Notes: generated from the sequence alone by a model not told the origin. A stretch of 64,000 bases of DNA from Siniperca chuatsi (GCF_020085105.1 NC_058044.1:31770952-31834951); one strand, 5' to 3'. Positions 28,320 to 39,279 are shown, numbered from the stretch's first letter. Numbers and translations are program-made.

Positions 28320-29852
28320 TCACTCCGGGTCCGAGAGGTAGCTATTTCGGAACCGCCGACGAAGCGCGTGGTGGTCGTCCGTGAACCCGAGCCCCCTCCG
28401 TGACTCACGTCGAGCATTCTTCTGCCAGGTGAACCAGCCCAGGTCAGGGTCGCGGGCCGCGTATGTTTCGGAGCCATCGCGTTTATCTCTCGACTGGTCC
28501 TGGCATTCGCACGCTCCGTGTCCCCAGCCGAGCTCTCTCCGCTCCTCGTCATTTCCCTGCCACCTACGGATCTCCCATTGTTCCTCGCTACTGGCGCTGT
28601 AGACTCTGCGATGGTTGAGGCAGTACACGCGCTTCTCCGCCATACGTCCTTGCGAGGCGTCCGCGTCCGAGCTACGTAACCCGTGTCGGACATGCCGGTA
28701 GACCGTAGCGCACAGCGTGGTGCAGATCTCGCCCAGGAGCACCCTGTCTATCTGTAACACCGCCAAGACTCTCTTGGGCTCCGGTTCGCACAGTGCGGAT
28801 GGAGATACGTACGCGGATCCGCAGCGCTGACCCAACTCGTCTTTATCAGGCCCCCCGGGTGAAGAACACAGGTCGACTCTAAGCGCAGCAGAGACTCGTT
28901 CCAGCTCACGCGCCCAGCGATCATGTGCCCCACAACACACAGCCGTGAGTACAACCGCCCAGTAGGGTGACGCTGTGACTGTGTAACCGGAGCTGCCGGT
29001 TGTCTCCAATCCAGTGTAGGTGAACCGCACACGCAGCCACGTACCGGACGACGGATCAGGGATAGTGTCGGGTTGGTTAACAGTTGTGCGTGTGAGGGGT
29101 CCCGCGTTCGGCTCTCGGTGCCACAACACGCACGTCCCCCAAGACGCGTCCAGTCGATCGGGTACGGACCCGCTCCCGAGCTCCTCTGCCTCGCCGCCAC
29201 TAGGTGTCACTCGCTCCAAGGTGAGCCTGCTCTGCTCATATAGTGCCTTAAACGCAAGCGGGGCCCCAAGCGCAGCTAGCGTCTCGTTTACCACATGCGA
29301 GACCAACGCATCCCCTTCCGCTGCATCGCTCCCATAGGAGGTGAAAGCTTTGCGCGCTTGCCGATCCATGACCGCGTATATCTTGGACACAATACTCTCG
29401 GGCTGGTATCCGCACACCGTGTCACCGGGGAATGGGTAGCACGTAGCAGTGCGTGCGGCGGACGCGACCGGAGGAGTGTGCAGCCTCACCCAGGCCAAAG
29501 GCGCTCTAGCCAGAACGCTGACCGTTTTCACAACGTGTCCTTTCGCGTTGTCCCCGTATGTCTCCGTAAAGTGTTTGGCTGTAATCAGACCGTAGAGGTC
29601 ATCGCCTCCATGTGTGTATGTGACTCGGAGTACTATGCACCGCGTACCCGTGACCGTGGCATGGGGTACAACGGGTATGCGAAATACGTTGTCTTGACCG
29701 GGCTTGGTCAAGGTGACATAGCTCGGTATCCTTTTCTCTATATCTATCAATTGCACCCATGTGTACTGTACTCGCCCTATGGGGAGTGTGTCTTCCAGCC
29801 ACACCATAATGTGTGGCATGGTGTGCCAGTAGTCTTTCTGACAGGGCTCCAT
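28320..29852 (-). CDS. Uncharacterised viral protein of about 510 residues
   Basis: ATG at 29,852 (MEPCQKDYWHTMPHIMVW) begins a clean frame of 510 codons; another ATG 36 bases upstream adds 12 residues. The first 330 residues look globular and beta-rich; the last 110 are charged with a CxC motif (HGACECQDQ) and a basic RRESRRGLGF stretch. Its stop overlaps the open frame of the coiled-coil gene. No motif I can assign. One of the few long core-region frames without a break. Confidence 0.6.
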   Translation of the reverse strand: MEPCQKDYWHTMPHIMVWLEDTLPIGRVQYTWVQLIDIEKRIPSYVTLTKPGQDNVFRIPVVPHATVTGTRCIVLRVTYTHGGDDLYGLITAKHFTETYGDNAKGHVVKTVSVLARAPLAWVRLHTPPVASAARTATCYPFPGDTVCGYQPESIVSKIYAVMDRQARKAFTSYGSDAAEGDALVSHVVNETLAALGAPLAFKALYEQSRLTLERVTPSGGEAEELGSGSVPDRLDASWGTCVLWHREPNAGPLTRTTVNQPDTIPDPSSGTWLRVRFTYTGLETTGSSGYTVTASPYWAVVLTAVCCGAHDRWARELERVSAALRVDLCSSPGGPDKDELGQRCGSAYVSPSALCEPEPKRVLAVLQIDRVLLGEICTTLCATVYRHVRHGLRSSDADASQGRMAEKRVYCLNHRRVYSASSEEQWEIRRWQGNDEERRELGWGHGACECQDQSRDKRDGSETYAARDPDLGWFTWQKNARRESRRGLGFTDDHHALRRRFRNSYLSDPE

Positions 29853-29969
29853 TTCGCCAGACACCCTACCGATAGAGATCAAATACAAGTTCCACTATAT
29901 CCTCACTGTGTGTATTGACAGATAAAAGACAACAGGCGCCAGCTCTGAGGGCATGTTAGGTTGTAGCCT

Positions 29970-29975
29970 TTATTC
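29970..29975 (-). terminator. Minus-strand poly(A) signal
   Basis: TTTATT (AATAAA on the minus strand) lies about 90 bases past the minus-strand stop at 30,066 and likely ends that gene's transcript. Confidence 0.5.
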
Positions 29976-30065
29976 ACCAGTGTGAGAAAGAAAGAGGGAG
30001 CTTACAGCAGGTATACACAACAATAAGTAAAATACAAGCATCAATACATGACAAAGCATACAATG

Positions 30066-30752
30066 TCAATCGTCCTCCACCAGAATGACCTTAGATTCCC
30101 CCATGTTATCGTCCTCCACAACGGACTTGTTCGTTAACGCGGTACGCTCCCTGTCTTCGACTACCGCGCATCTTTGCAATGCTTCTGATAGCTCGGCCTC
30201 ATTGCAGTCGCGTTTTGTCTCCGGGTCAGAGTCCGGGTCCGCGGAACACATCCTCATCATCCGCGGACTCGCATAACACATCCATGTCAAAGTAGCAACT
30301 GCGAGTCATATTACATTGGAACGCTTCTAGATACGCTGCCATGGTATCAGCGGGGTTCTCTTTGCTGTCCATCGCGTCCTCTGCGGCTGCGAGCATCCCG
30401 TCCTCGAAGGAAGAGGGGCTTCTCGGCTGCGGGCCGGCTAGGTTGTTTCCGGTGTCCTGTCCTCCTGCGGGTGCGTCTCTGCGCATTCTTCTCTGTACAC
30501 CCGCATGATCTCATGGATGGCCCCGGTGTTTCTCCCTAGTCTGTTCGTGATACTCAGATATAGGTAGAGGTTGTTGTTTCCGCTGACCGAGTCTCGTCTA
30601 GCGCCACACGCTCTCCGCCACTCAGCCTTGACCGGCTTATCCCCGTAATGTGCGCATATGACTTCCTTCAACTTGGTAAAGGGTATTGCGTGTACCGCTC
30701 TAAAGAGAGCCGCGTCCGCTTGGAACTCAAACGCGGATCGAGGTCTATCCAT
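30066..30752 (-). pseudogene. Uncharacterised acidic-tailed gene in three frames
   Basis: ATG at 30,752 (MDRPRSAFEFQADAALF) opens a helical, basic region to about 30,450. Coding-like sequence then moves to a second frame (SSFEDGMLAAAEDAMDSK ... CESADDEDVF) and near 30,245 to a third (DPETKRDCNEAELSEALQ ... ESKVILVEDD). The whole is about 228 codons with two frameshifts. The last 130 residues are strongly acidic. The next gene on the strand (30,808) ends just upstream of the ATG. Sequencing error or decay could each explain the shifts. Family not recognised. Confidence 0.45.
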
Positions 30753-30807
30753 ACCCGCCCTTTCCACTGGTTTAGCGCTCGCGGATTATATGTCAGCGGA
30801 TTATATG

Positions 30808-31938
30808 TCACAGACCTGCCGATGCACACGCTACACAGCGTGTGCGGAGCGTTTCCATGTCTACTAGTACTTCGGAAAAGAGGTAGTTCACGCAGGCAGT
30901 GTACATCTGTTTCATTTCGGTGAAGGTGCATGTGGCCACGGCCGCCGTACTGAGCGGCACCGTGACCATTGGGGCTGCGCAACAGGAAGATCCGAATTTC
31001 ATCTGCTCGAAATCAAATTCGACGTCTATGTTCCTCGGGTTGCCCTTGACCTCCGAAGAGTGGAAGGTTTGATTCTTCAGACACCTGGAGCACCTCAAAT
31101 CGCCTTCCTCGCGCGGAGGTTGCGTGCTGGGTTGTCCGGGCGTGAGGAGTATCTGTTTGTGGTTGTGATCCACCCAGTTGATGTGACAGTTGAGCACTGC
31201 GTATAGCAGCATCTGGCTCTTGGGACTGAGGCCGCTCAATCTGTGAAACCGCTCGCTGTGGATGATGTCCACCGCTTCGCGCAACACGGGCATACACGCC
31301 GCCGCCATCTCCAGCGGCTGCTCTGTGGTATAAGACACGGCCAGCCTGTAGTAACAACTCAAGGTCCATTCCGAGTTGAGTGTAAGCATAGGGTAACCGA
31401 CGTTTTTGACCGCCTGAAACGCCCGTACGAGCTTTGCAGCGTACGACGTCCTCCGCGTCGAAAAGGTGTACTTTGACCAACGTATGGAATCTTCCCATTG
31501 TCCTTCCCGGCCCGGAGACAAGCGTGTTTTTCTGTTCCGGGATACGGCCGACCCACAGGGCCTAAGCGCTTTGTGTCTAGACATGCACGCTTCATCGGCG
31601 ATCGCGGAAAGGAGAACTTCCCACGCGCAAGCTTTGATTGCGAGCAGCTTGTCAGTTGCCTCTTCTCTATTTAAAGCCAGATCCTCCTTCTGATATCTGT
31701 AGAAGTCAGCAAGGAGTGCCAGCCTCAGTATTGCTTCGCATCCGGACATCTCAGCCAACCGATCTCGGCTCGGTAACTCCATGCCACGATCTTGTTGTTC
31801 TCGTTGCTGTTGTTGGTCTTGGTCTTGGTCTTGTGGCGTTCGGTCAACCAGGGCCTGGGACAGGTGATCGTCCCAAGCGTCCAAACACAATTCATAAGCC
31901 TCTCTGCAGTCCGCGGTCTTCATCTTAGAAGTCAACAT
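30808..31938 (-). CDS. Uncharacterised viral protein of 376 residues
   Basis: ATG at 31,938 (MLTSKMKTADCREAYEL) gives 376 intact codons. The amino part is acidic and Gln-rich (DQDQDQQQQREQQDRG at about residues 38-53), then a long helical body. A CSRC ... pattern lies at about 278-281 (LRCSRCLKN) and several more cysteines near the end (CCAAP, CVACASAGL), perhaps a zinc site. Its 5' end overlaps the start of the plus-strand gene at about 31,909 by some 30 bases. Family not recognised. Confidence 0.6.
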   Translation of the reverse strand: MLTSKMKTADCREAYELCLDAWDDHLSQALVDRTPQDQDQDQQQQREQQDRGMELPSRDRLAEMSGCEAILRLALLADFYRYQKEDLALNREEATDKLLAIKACAWEVLLSAIADEACMSRHKALRPCGSAVSRNRKTRLSPGREGQWEDSIRWSKYTFSTRRTSYAAKLVRAFQAVKNVGYPMLTLNSEWTLSCYYRLAVSYTTEQPLEMAAACMPVLREAVDIIHSERFHRLSGLSPKSQMLLYAVLNCHINWVDHNHKQILLTPGQPSTQPPREEGDLRCSRCLKNQTFHSSEVKGNPRNIDVEFDFEQMKFGSSCCAAPMVTVPLSTAAVATCTFTEMKQMYTACVNYLFSEVLVDMETLRTRCVACASAGL

Positions 31939-33866
31939 CCTCACCGGGCTGTGTAGATTGTTCACTAGGGACAAGGTCCTAGCTCTCTACAAGAAGTGTC
32001 TGCCCGAGAGTAATGTGAAGATCACGTCCTGCGAGTTACGGAGGTCCGAAGGTGGCGAAAGCGCTGGTGAAAATGACAACACCGTCCCTGGAGTGTTCAG
32101 CAAATACAGTGACTGGGGTCACTGGGCCAAGGGACCCGGACCTGTCTTGTCTCTGCTGCGCAAGTTGCTGGCGCTGTTTGACGTGGACAAGCTGCGAGAT
32201 ACTGCAATTGCGTGTGACCCAGGAGAGGAGCCTCAGCGCATGTTGTTCCTGTTCTTGATACAGCTGCTGGTTATACATGTGGGCGTAAGCATCCAAGAGA
32301 AAGATCAGAGCAAGAACCTGCTGCAAGAGATGTCCTCCGTAATACTAGAGAGCTGTTTGTACACCACGGGGGTCGGGTTCTCGGGTCAGGACAAGGGCAA
32401 CACGCTCCACTTCGGTAAAGTGTTCACCGGCCTAGAGGAGAAACGACCTCCGCAGACGCAGGTACGGTTGGGCGTTTTCACCTCTGTGACAGTCGGGTTG
32501 ACCGGCACAACCAGAGTTCACAGCATGCTGCGCGGAGCTCTGTTACCACACTCGGAACGTAGCGCCGACAACTGTAACGTGCACGGAGTTCTGTTTCCGT
32601 GGCATAGTGGTGGACAGGGGTTCTGTGTCACTCTGCCGGGAAGCATGCGTACAGAGTTCATCAACAGGGTCTGGACGGACACGTTCATCTACGCTCGCTA
32701 CCATCCCATGTTCAACTCCGGCGAAGCTACGGAGGTGGCTTGCGTCAAAGCCATGAGCGACCCAGGGTATAACAACATGGTCCACGAGGAGACCCTGACC
32801 AACAGCAGCAAATATCAGCTGACTCTGTGTTACGGAGCGTTGCCCATGTGTACGCTCACCCTGACCATGACCTTGCGACAGACCGTTATGATGATCACGG
32901 GGTTCCTTTGCGCCAAGCTGGCCCGTCTCCTCTACGCCCCGAAGCCCGCTAACAGCGTTACCCTGTGCAAGCACATTGTGTCTCTGTCCATGGCCGCAAA
33001 GTTCAGATACGGTAGGGACGAGGGGAGCGGTAACATACGGCAGCGCGTTGAAGCTGTCCGGTGTTCCGCAACCCCGGGCGGGACGGTGTCAACCATCACG
33101 AGCTGGAGCGTATGGAGTGGCTGCGTCCAGACGACAAACATCTCCCCGAGTACATACGCAGCTCGCTGAACATGATCGGGGACACGGAAAAGGAGGTCAG
33201 ACGGATCATGCGGGAAAAGCAAGTGTCATACAACAGTGTGAGTGCATACAAAGAGTGCTGTTTAGTCAAGGCAGCGGGCAAGCGCTGCCTTTCGCCACCA
33301 TGCTCCGCAATCGGATGTACATGATACACGCGCCGGTGCTGGTACTGGCAACCATGAGGACATTCTCAAACAACAACAGCTACGGCACCGTGAAGCTGTC
33401 CAAACAAGGATGTTACTACCACGTGAAGGCGTACAGCAACAGGTGCATTGACGCTAGGCTGTACAGTGCACAGGGGAGCGCCTCGGCCTCGTCCTTGACA
33501 GTGAAGCGCAAGAGCACAATCGACGAGATGGTGAAAATGATCTCGAGAGAGGTGTCCTGCGTGTTGCCCAAGATCGAGGGCTCCCGCATCAGGATGATGT
33601 TTCCCGAGCTCAACGAACAAGAGTATAGCGGACTGGTGTCCGCTGTAAGGACTAACAACATCACGGTGCTAGGCGAGGAGGAGGAGGGGGAGGAAGAGGA
33701 AGAGCAAGATGATGATGAGGATGAGGTGGTGGAACGGTATAGACCCGAGGCCATGTGTAATTTGCAAGGGGCCGAAAGAGTCTCCGCTAAACAAGCTGGA
33801 GAGGATCGTGACCGTAGTCCGGCGAAGAAAAAGGTCTTGCAGCGAACTGACAATAATAGACACTGA
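31909..33866 (+). pseudogene. Uncharacterised viral gene of about 650 codons with two frameshifts
   Basis: A long plus-strand frame is open from about 31,909 with no ATG; CCTCTCTGCAG just before it looks like a 3' splice acceptor. It runs to about 33,085, then moves to a second frame (HELERMEWLRPDD ... AYKECCLVKAAGK) and near 33,270 to a third that ends at 33,864. The last part has an acidic run (EEEEGEEEEEQDDDEDE at about 33,678-33,730) and a basic end (SPAKKKVLQR). I see no Walker, DDE or polymerase motifs. The frame changes may reflect decay or read errors. Family not recognised. Confidence 0.5.
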
Positions 33867-33896
33867 TGTGGACTTTGGGTTCGACGACTCCGATTG

Positions 33897-34633
33897 AGTT
33901 TTTGTTTTTGTATTTTCTTGTGTACGTATCTACTACCCAGGTTTCCATGTTACGTTTTGTGCTTGCTTCTATCGTGTGAAATAAAAGTCACACATATAGT
34001 GAAACTACCGGGTCTCATTCAGGTCCCTGATCTTTGTCTGTACCAGACACAAATAAATGAGTGTTGTTGTTTGTGTACCTCTACGGGGTGAAATAAAGTC
34101 ACACATAAAGAGAAACATAAACCTGTCTCGGGTCCTTGATCTTTGCTTGTAATCTGCACTAGACACAACATAAAGAGACTTTTGGTGTTGTAGTTGATAC
34201 CATGAACCCTGGCGGCGGTGTTGGGAGAAGCCAGAAATGAAGACACCGCAGAGGCATAAATGCAACCAGGAGCGTAGCCTTTGTGCTGGAGAAAATACGG
34301 GTACACACAGAAATACCAACAGGCTCAGGTCTTCCATTCCTTTGTTTTATTAGTCCGTAGGAAACACATACACACAATAACATAGCGGGACGTATCGTGC
34401 CAAAAGGCACATAACAGAGAACACACACATACATATGCACCCACAGCCTGCGCTGTGTTCATTGTCAACAAGGCATTGTAACGCGTTCAAGGAAAGACAC
34501 ACAGGCAATGCATATCCCTGTCAGGTCCTTTATCACATATACAGGGCATGGACAGACACAGACGCAAACAACAATGTCGCTATCATCCCGCACATAACAA
34601 CAGAGAAGAGCGGTTAGTCAGGCATAGAACCCG
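33897..34633. repeat. Intergenic block with duplicated poly(A) region
   Basis: Two similar segments of about 85 bases (33,974-34,060 and 34,088-34,175) each begin GTGAAATAAA(A)GTCACACATA and contain GGTCC(C/T)TGATCTTTG. Plus-strand AATAAA occurs at about 33,980, 34,050 and 34,093. A minus-strand TTTATT near 34,345 may end the gene at 34,634. No gene is supported in this block. Confidence 0.55.
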
Positions 34634-35524
34634 CTACGCGTAAAGGAAATGCATGAGGTTGAGATGCAACAGTTCCACAGTGACCAACGACTGTCTGTAT
34701 GCACAGCCGAGCGTGTGCAAGTCCTCCCGCACGTGGAAAACGAAGCGATTCTCCATGCCGCCGATGGTACTTCCCAGGTTTCCCTTGTACACTCTGGGTA
34801 CTCTCATTTTACTTCGTGCGTCCAACCTAGCCAACTCGTCCGTAGCCCTGTGGTAGTCGTCCTCTCCACAGAGCGTGAGCTCCGGCTCACCATGTGCTAC
34901 CCGGGCACTAAGAAGCGGACAGAGTAGTCTGCTGACTGTTATGAGTCTGTGCGTGTTTGAGTTCGAGTTGTTCTCCGGGCACGCGACTTTGGTGAACATG
35001 CAACACACAGGCTCTGCCGTACTGTGTGGCATCCTGGTCACGTTGGGCGGGTCGAAGGTGCACATGCCATATATGTTCATGAACTCGTAGGAGGCGGACA
35101 CCGTGCTCTGCTTCGCCACATGCTCTCTCACCAGAACCTTTATGTCCGAGCGCGCTTTAGTTCGAAGCTCCGAGTACAGGCGCTTGTATTGCTCGTCTAG
35201 GCTGCCACAGGGAGGATCGCCATCCTGCACAACTCTAGCTCTTTTCTGCGCAGAGGACTCGTCGCCTCCGGGCTGCTCGCTAGACTCGTCCCAGCGCGAC
35301 AGTTGTCCGTAACAAGCTTTAATGGCGCTCGCTACGAAAAACAGTTCCGGCGTTCCGCATGATCCGGATCTCTCCGGGAGATGCCCTGATCCACATGTGG
35401 ACATAACAAGATACGATATATTTCTCAAGTATCTCATGGACGAGCTAGCGTGTGCCTCGGAAACCGAGGCTCCGCTCTCCGGGGAAGCCTTAATAGAGTG
35501 TCTGGTAAAACACCGAGAGCTCAT
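34634..35524 (-). CDS. Uncharacterised viral protein, up to 296 residues
   Basis: The frame runs from ATG 35,524 to 34,634. The first 67 codons lie under the start of the plus-strand gene at 35,322, whose coding looks more natural, so the true start or a 5' splice site may be further in. The rest has a low-complexity acidic region (DESSEQPGGDESSAQKR), then a mixed globular part with cysteines (TAEPVCCMFTKVACPE). No frameshift seen. Family not recognised. Confidence 0.5.
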   Translation of the reverse strand: MSSRCFTRHSIKASPESGASVSEAHASSSMRYLRNISYLVMSTCGSGHLPERSGSCGTPELFFVASAIKACYGQLSRWDESSEQPGGDESSAQKRARVVQDGDPPCGSLDEQYKRLYSELRTKARSDIKVLVREHVAKQSTVSASYEFMNIYGMCTFDPPNVTRMPHSTAEPVCCMFTKVACPENNSNSNTHRLITVSRLLCPLLSARVAHGEPELTLCGEDDYHRATDELARLDARSKMRVPRVYKGNLGSTIGGMENRFVFHVREDLHTLGCAYRQSLVTVELLHLNLMHFLYA

Positions 35525-36949
35525 CTCGGGCCCCCATGTGTGGTCTCCTAGAGCTCGGGCCTACACCCGCTTCGAGCAGCGCACCCACGGTCGGTTCTCC
35601 GTTCTGAAGCCGTGCGGACCTACGCTCGTTCGGTTCCTGGGTAAGTTGCTACCCGTATACTGTAGGCTGTGCTTTCTGTCCGAATGTCACGAGGAAGCCA
35701 AAGCGTCGGCGAGGGCCTTGCTAGCACGTATGACAACGGACCCGACTCGGAACGCTAGGAACGAGGTCGGCGAGTTCGAACGCAGAACACTGGTGTATCT
35801 GATAGATAACCTTTCCACAAGTCCACTGTCCGAGGTGGGTGAGCTGTGCCAGTCGTCGGACGTCACGGCTGAAGTCAAGATCGCCGTAGAGCTACTCTGG
35901 TCTCATTTGGCGATAGTGTACGCCGGCAATCGTAAGCTCTTGCTCTGCAATCTCGAATGCTTCTTCAGCAGGCCCCAGGACTCCCTGCAACTGTGTCCGA
36001 GCGAGCTTCGGAGCTCGCTGTTCCTGCACGGCAAACATGATCCCGTCCCCCAGCACAGAGACCGCACCCGTAGACAACGGGATCCGTGCGTCAGCAAGTG
36101 CCCGGTTCTACCTCTCGAACAGCGACACGCAGGTCCCAGGTCCCAAGGGCTGTGCGCACGGAAGGAGAACTAGACCGGCGACGAACAGCAGACTCGCAGC
36201 CTGCAAGCGTCTGTACGAGTCTCGAGTGTCCTGTCTTTGCTGGCTGGGCGCGCTGTGGCTCTTGGACATTGAGTGCAACAGGGACACGTTCCGCTGGCTT
36301 TACAGGCCCGTGCCGCACATCTAGCGGGACCGCGATCAGCGGACCCGAGCGTCTCCCCCTTCGATCGACAGCGGTCTCCCGCGGGACCGAAGACGAGACG
36401 CTCAGGTCCGCTGGTAGCTGCGTGGTGGAGCTCGAGAACGCCGTGCTCCTCCACGTGTTACACGTGAACACAGTCGGGAATCAAAAGTTCAGCGCCACCG
36501 TGGTCTCGCAACGCCTCCGAAGGTACGCCCAGATACAGTCCAACACGACTAAGACCAAGCTGCTGAGCAGACTGCTTTTCGTCTCGGATAAGAAGAGACT
36601 GTGTTCACAGCACGGGTACAAAAACACACGCATAGAGTTCTCCTCGAATCCCAGCCGTAGCGCGAACTACACCTCGAACGCCAAGTACCTGCTACAGCCG
36701 TACTTCAGAGGTGTGTTCGAGACCATCGCCCTGTCCCAGGGAACGTGCGTGATCTCGACGAAGCCTTTCACGGTCAGCAACGAGAACCTGACCTGCTACA
36801 TATACGGGGTGGCCAACCCGTTGACCGTGGTGATACGCATGAAAAGCACAAAGACGCAGTTCCACACACCCTTCTTCTTCTCCTCAGTCAACGTGGCCGG
36901 GGAGGAAACCAGACATCAGCTCTTTTCGTCAATGTCCATCAACTCATAA
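35322..36949 (+). pseudogene. Uncharacterised viral gene of about 540 codons with two frameshifts
   Basis: ATG at 35,322 (MALATKNSSGVPHDPDL) opens a good frame to about 36,050. Coding-like sequence continues in a second frame (SRLAACKRLYESRVSCL) to near 36,315 and in a third (AVLLHVLHVNTVGNQKF ... SMSINS) to the stop at 36,947. The joined length would suit a structural or replication protein, but I see no catalytic motif. The final 150 residues are beta-rich. Head-to-head overlap of about 200 bases with the minus-strand gene before it. Confidence 0.5.
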
Positions 36950-37028
36950 AAGGTCAGGAGCGTAGCCGAGGAGCTTCCCAAGGCGTTGGGCAAGGTAAAT
37001 CCTGCTGCACCGCGGACAACAACTGTTC

Positions 37029-37031
<3 letters not shown>

Positions 37032-37069
<38 letters not shown>
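37032..37069. repeat. (GT)n microsatellite inside the viral block
   Basis: About nineteen GT units between two viral genes. Such tracts are typical of vertebrate DNA and suggest expansion after integration. Confidence 0.9.
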
Positions 37070-37070
<1 letters not shown>

Positions 37071-37086
37071 ACCCTAACCGAAGAGC

Positions 37087-37954
37087 ATGGAAAGGGACAC
37101 AACTGCGTTTCAGGAAGGTGCGTCTTCGATCCCCTCCGCGGCTTCCAGAGGCTCACTTCTACGGATGTGGGACATAGCGAACAGACACTTCGAAGCGCTT
37201 CTCACGGGATCCGGGCGATCCGCAACCAAGAGCAGGGCTGAGACCAACATAAGGGCCTAGGTCAAAGAGCTGTGAGACCTGATGGACGTCTGTAACAAGC
37301 GACTGAGGAGCATCGAGGCCTACGTCTTAGAACTGCAGAAACAGGACAGAGCTGGGTCCAACGCCCTCACTGCGCTGCAGGTGCAGACATCCGAACTCAC
37401 CGGCGACTGGCATTTCTTGTACACAAGAGACAATACCCTCTTCGGATACATGAAGCTGGTCCCGGAGACCGTGTCGGTGGTAACCGATAACCGCGGATCT
37501 ACCTCCTCGGCGGCGGTGAAAAGAGCCGAATTCACCATCCCACGAGGGGTTCTGAGAGAAGCGGACAATGTCTCCTCAGGTGAGGACTCCGGGTGCCTGT
37601 CTTTCGCCTCTGCGGCGCACTGAAGGCGGAGGCGGCGGCTACGCGATGTGTCCTTGTTGTCACACATCGTTCAAAGTTACAGAGTTTTGGAAGCACGCGT
37701 TGTTCGAGATTGCGGAGAAAGGCAATAGAGTACCCGCGCGGCAGACGCTGGGCCGCACCAAGACGCCCAGGTGGACGGTGGAAGACGACTCGGACTGGCG
37801 CTACCCTATTTACAGACCCCGACGTGTAGAGAGCACATACGGGATCGGACAGTGCCTTACGGAGCTGCACTTGAAACATTTCATTTCGGACGGCGAGTTC
37901 TCCCGCGCTCTGGACAGCGCGTTTGCCTTTCTAGCGCTACAGTTGCGACCCTGA
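37087..37954 (+). pseudogene. Uncharacterised viral gene with two in-frame stops and a frameshift
   Basis: ATG at 37,087 opens a frame with TAG at 37,258 and TGA at about 37,273, only five codons apart, then continues cleanly (MDVCNKRLRSIEAYVLE and on) to 37,620. Both stops are one C-to-T step from sense codons (CAG, CGA) that fit the surrounding helical, charged sequence. Near 37,600 the coding-like frame shifts to one that carries a zinc-type motif CPCCHTSF and continues to the stop at 37,952. The start of the next gene lies 2 bases beyond. Family not recognised. Confidence 0.5.
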
Positions 37955-37956
37955 TC

Positions 37957-39279
37957 ATGTTGGCCTACTCGTACCAACCTCGAGGGATGCCGCTCGCCTC
38001 GCGCCTCACGTCTCCACCTCAGCCACACACCGTTCAAGGGGCCGAGAGTAGGATCTTGGAAACGGTGCGCGAGGACGCAGTGACGCTAGACTACCTAATC
38101 AGAGTAGCCGCGCAAGAGAAGGGAGGACACACGTTCGTTCAGTACAGGGCAACGGAGAAACACAAACGGTGCGCGGGCTCGAAACTGGACCCCGTTCAGC
38201 AGATCAACATGTTCGTCCGGACGCTGCGAGACAGATCCATACCTACAGAGATGGCACTGCAACATACCTTCGGAGCCACGATCAACGCCAAGAAAGTCCT
38301 CTGGGCGAGGATCTTCCTGGCGGACGTTACCGAGCTCAGCTTGGAACCCTTGTGGATGATCAAGGGGAAGGTGCAGCTGTACTCTAAGCAGCGGTGGGTC
38401 ACAATCACCGTGGAAGACCCTGCGCTAGAACCCTGCTTCCTGGACCCGGAGACCCAGCTTCTCTCATGTTGTTCGCAACCGGAGAGAACACGTCTCCTGG
38501 AGGAGCTAACCCTGTCCGCGGCGACACCCGATACCGACCGCGGAAGTGGAAACGGCGGCTCGTACGGGGAGGACAAACTAGAGGACAACCCGTCGAAGCG
38601 CAAGGAGGAGGACCGCGGCGCCATTGCAACACCGATGACAAAGCGCAAAGAGGAGAACGGAGGCTTTGTCTCAAAACCAATGCCGAAGCGGAAAATGTCT
38701 GCGCGGTACACCAGCGATGATAACAATAACGCGAAGAGACACAAACCCCGTACGCGGAGTTCCGTGAAAGCCCAGGCGTCCCATGAGCGGCAGGACCAGG
38801 AAGGTAAAGAGGAAAGAGACAACACACCAAGTGAACAGACAAACACAAAGTTTATTGTTGAACGCACGCCGTCCAAGGGGGGTGCCGACACACAATACAG
38901 ACAAAGCATGTACCGCAACAGCAACAAAAGGCATATGCGGAGAACGAGATCGAGCAGGCTCCTCGGCAGGGGTTCGCGGAAGGAGACCGCGCCACCTCCC
39001 CAGGACCCTCTTGCCTCTTTGTGCGCTTCCACGGCACAGCACCGGTTGTCACCTGAAGCGGCGGCGGAAGAGGAGACGAAGCACCGAGAGGTCCTAGACC
39101 CCTGCACCTTTGCCTCCTCTACCTATCGTGAGCACCACAGGACTGTGCACACAGAATCCCGTGGCTCCGTAGCAGCTCGCGAAGAACCTACGCAACGACT
39201 TCCGTTGAGATCCCGGCCTCAAGAGCCGCGCGAGGTCCTGGAGCGCGGACCGAGGACTCTGGGTTGCTCTCTGATGTAG
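37957..39279 (+). CDS. Uncharacterised viral protein of 440 residues with a long basic disordered tail
   Basis: ATG at 37,957 (MLAYSYQPRGMPLASRL). Residues 1-190 look folded (RTLRDRSIPTEMALQHTFGA; LWMIKGKVQLYSKQRW). The remaining 250 are highly charged and low in hydrophobics, with repeated KRKEE and KRK(M/E) motifs that resemble nuclear localisation signals. A minus-strand AATAAA inside the tail (plus-strand TTTATT near 38,852) may end transcripts of the opposing gene at 39,188. Family not recognised. Confidence 0.5.
   Translation: MLAYSYQPRGMPLASRLTSPPQPHTVQGAESRILETVREDAVTLDYLIRVAAQEKGGHTFVQYRATEKHKRCAGSKLDPVQQINMFVRTLRDRSIPTEMALQHTFGATINAKKVLWARIFLADVTELSLEPLWMIKGKVQLYSKQRWVTITVEDPALEPCFLDPETQLLSCCSQPERTRLLEELTLSAATPDTDRGSGNGGSYGEDKLEDNPSKRKEEDRGAIATPMTKRKEENGGFVSKPMPKRKMSARYTSDDNNNAKRHKPRTRSSVKAQASHERQDQEGKEERDNTPSEQTNTKFIVERTPSKGGADTQYRQSMYRNSNKRHMRRTRSSRLLGRGSRKETAPPPQDPLASLCASTAQHRLSPEAAAEEETKHREVLDPCTFASSTYREHHRTVHTESRGSVAAREEPTQRLPLRSRPQEPREVLERGPRTLGCSLM

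Noticed and set aside
38196-39107. 303-codon minus-strand open frame opposite the 440-residue gene
   Set aside because: Ser/Leu-rich mirror of a charged, repetitive plus-strand tail; start and composition look like an antisense shadow.
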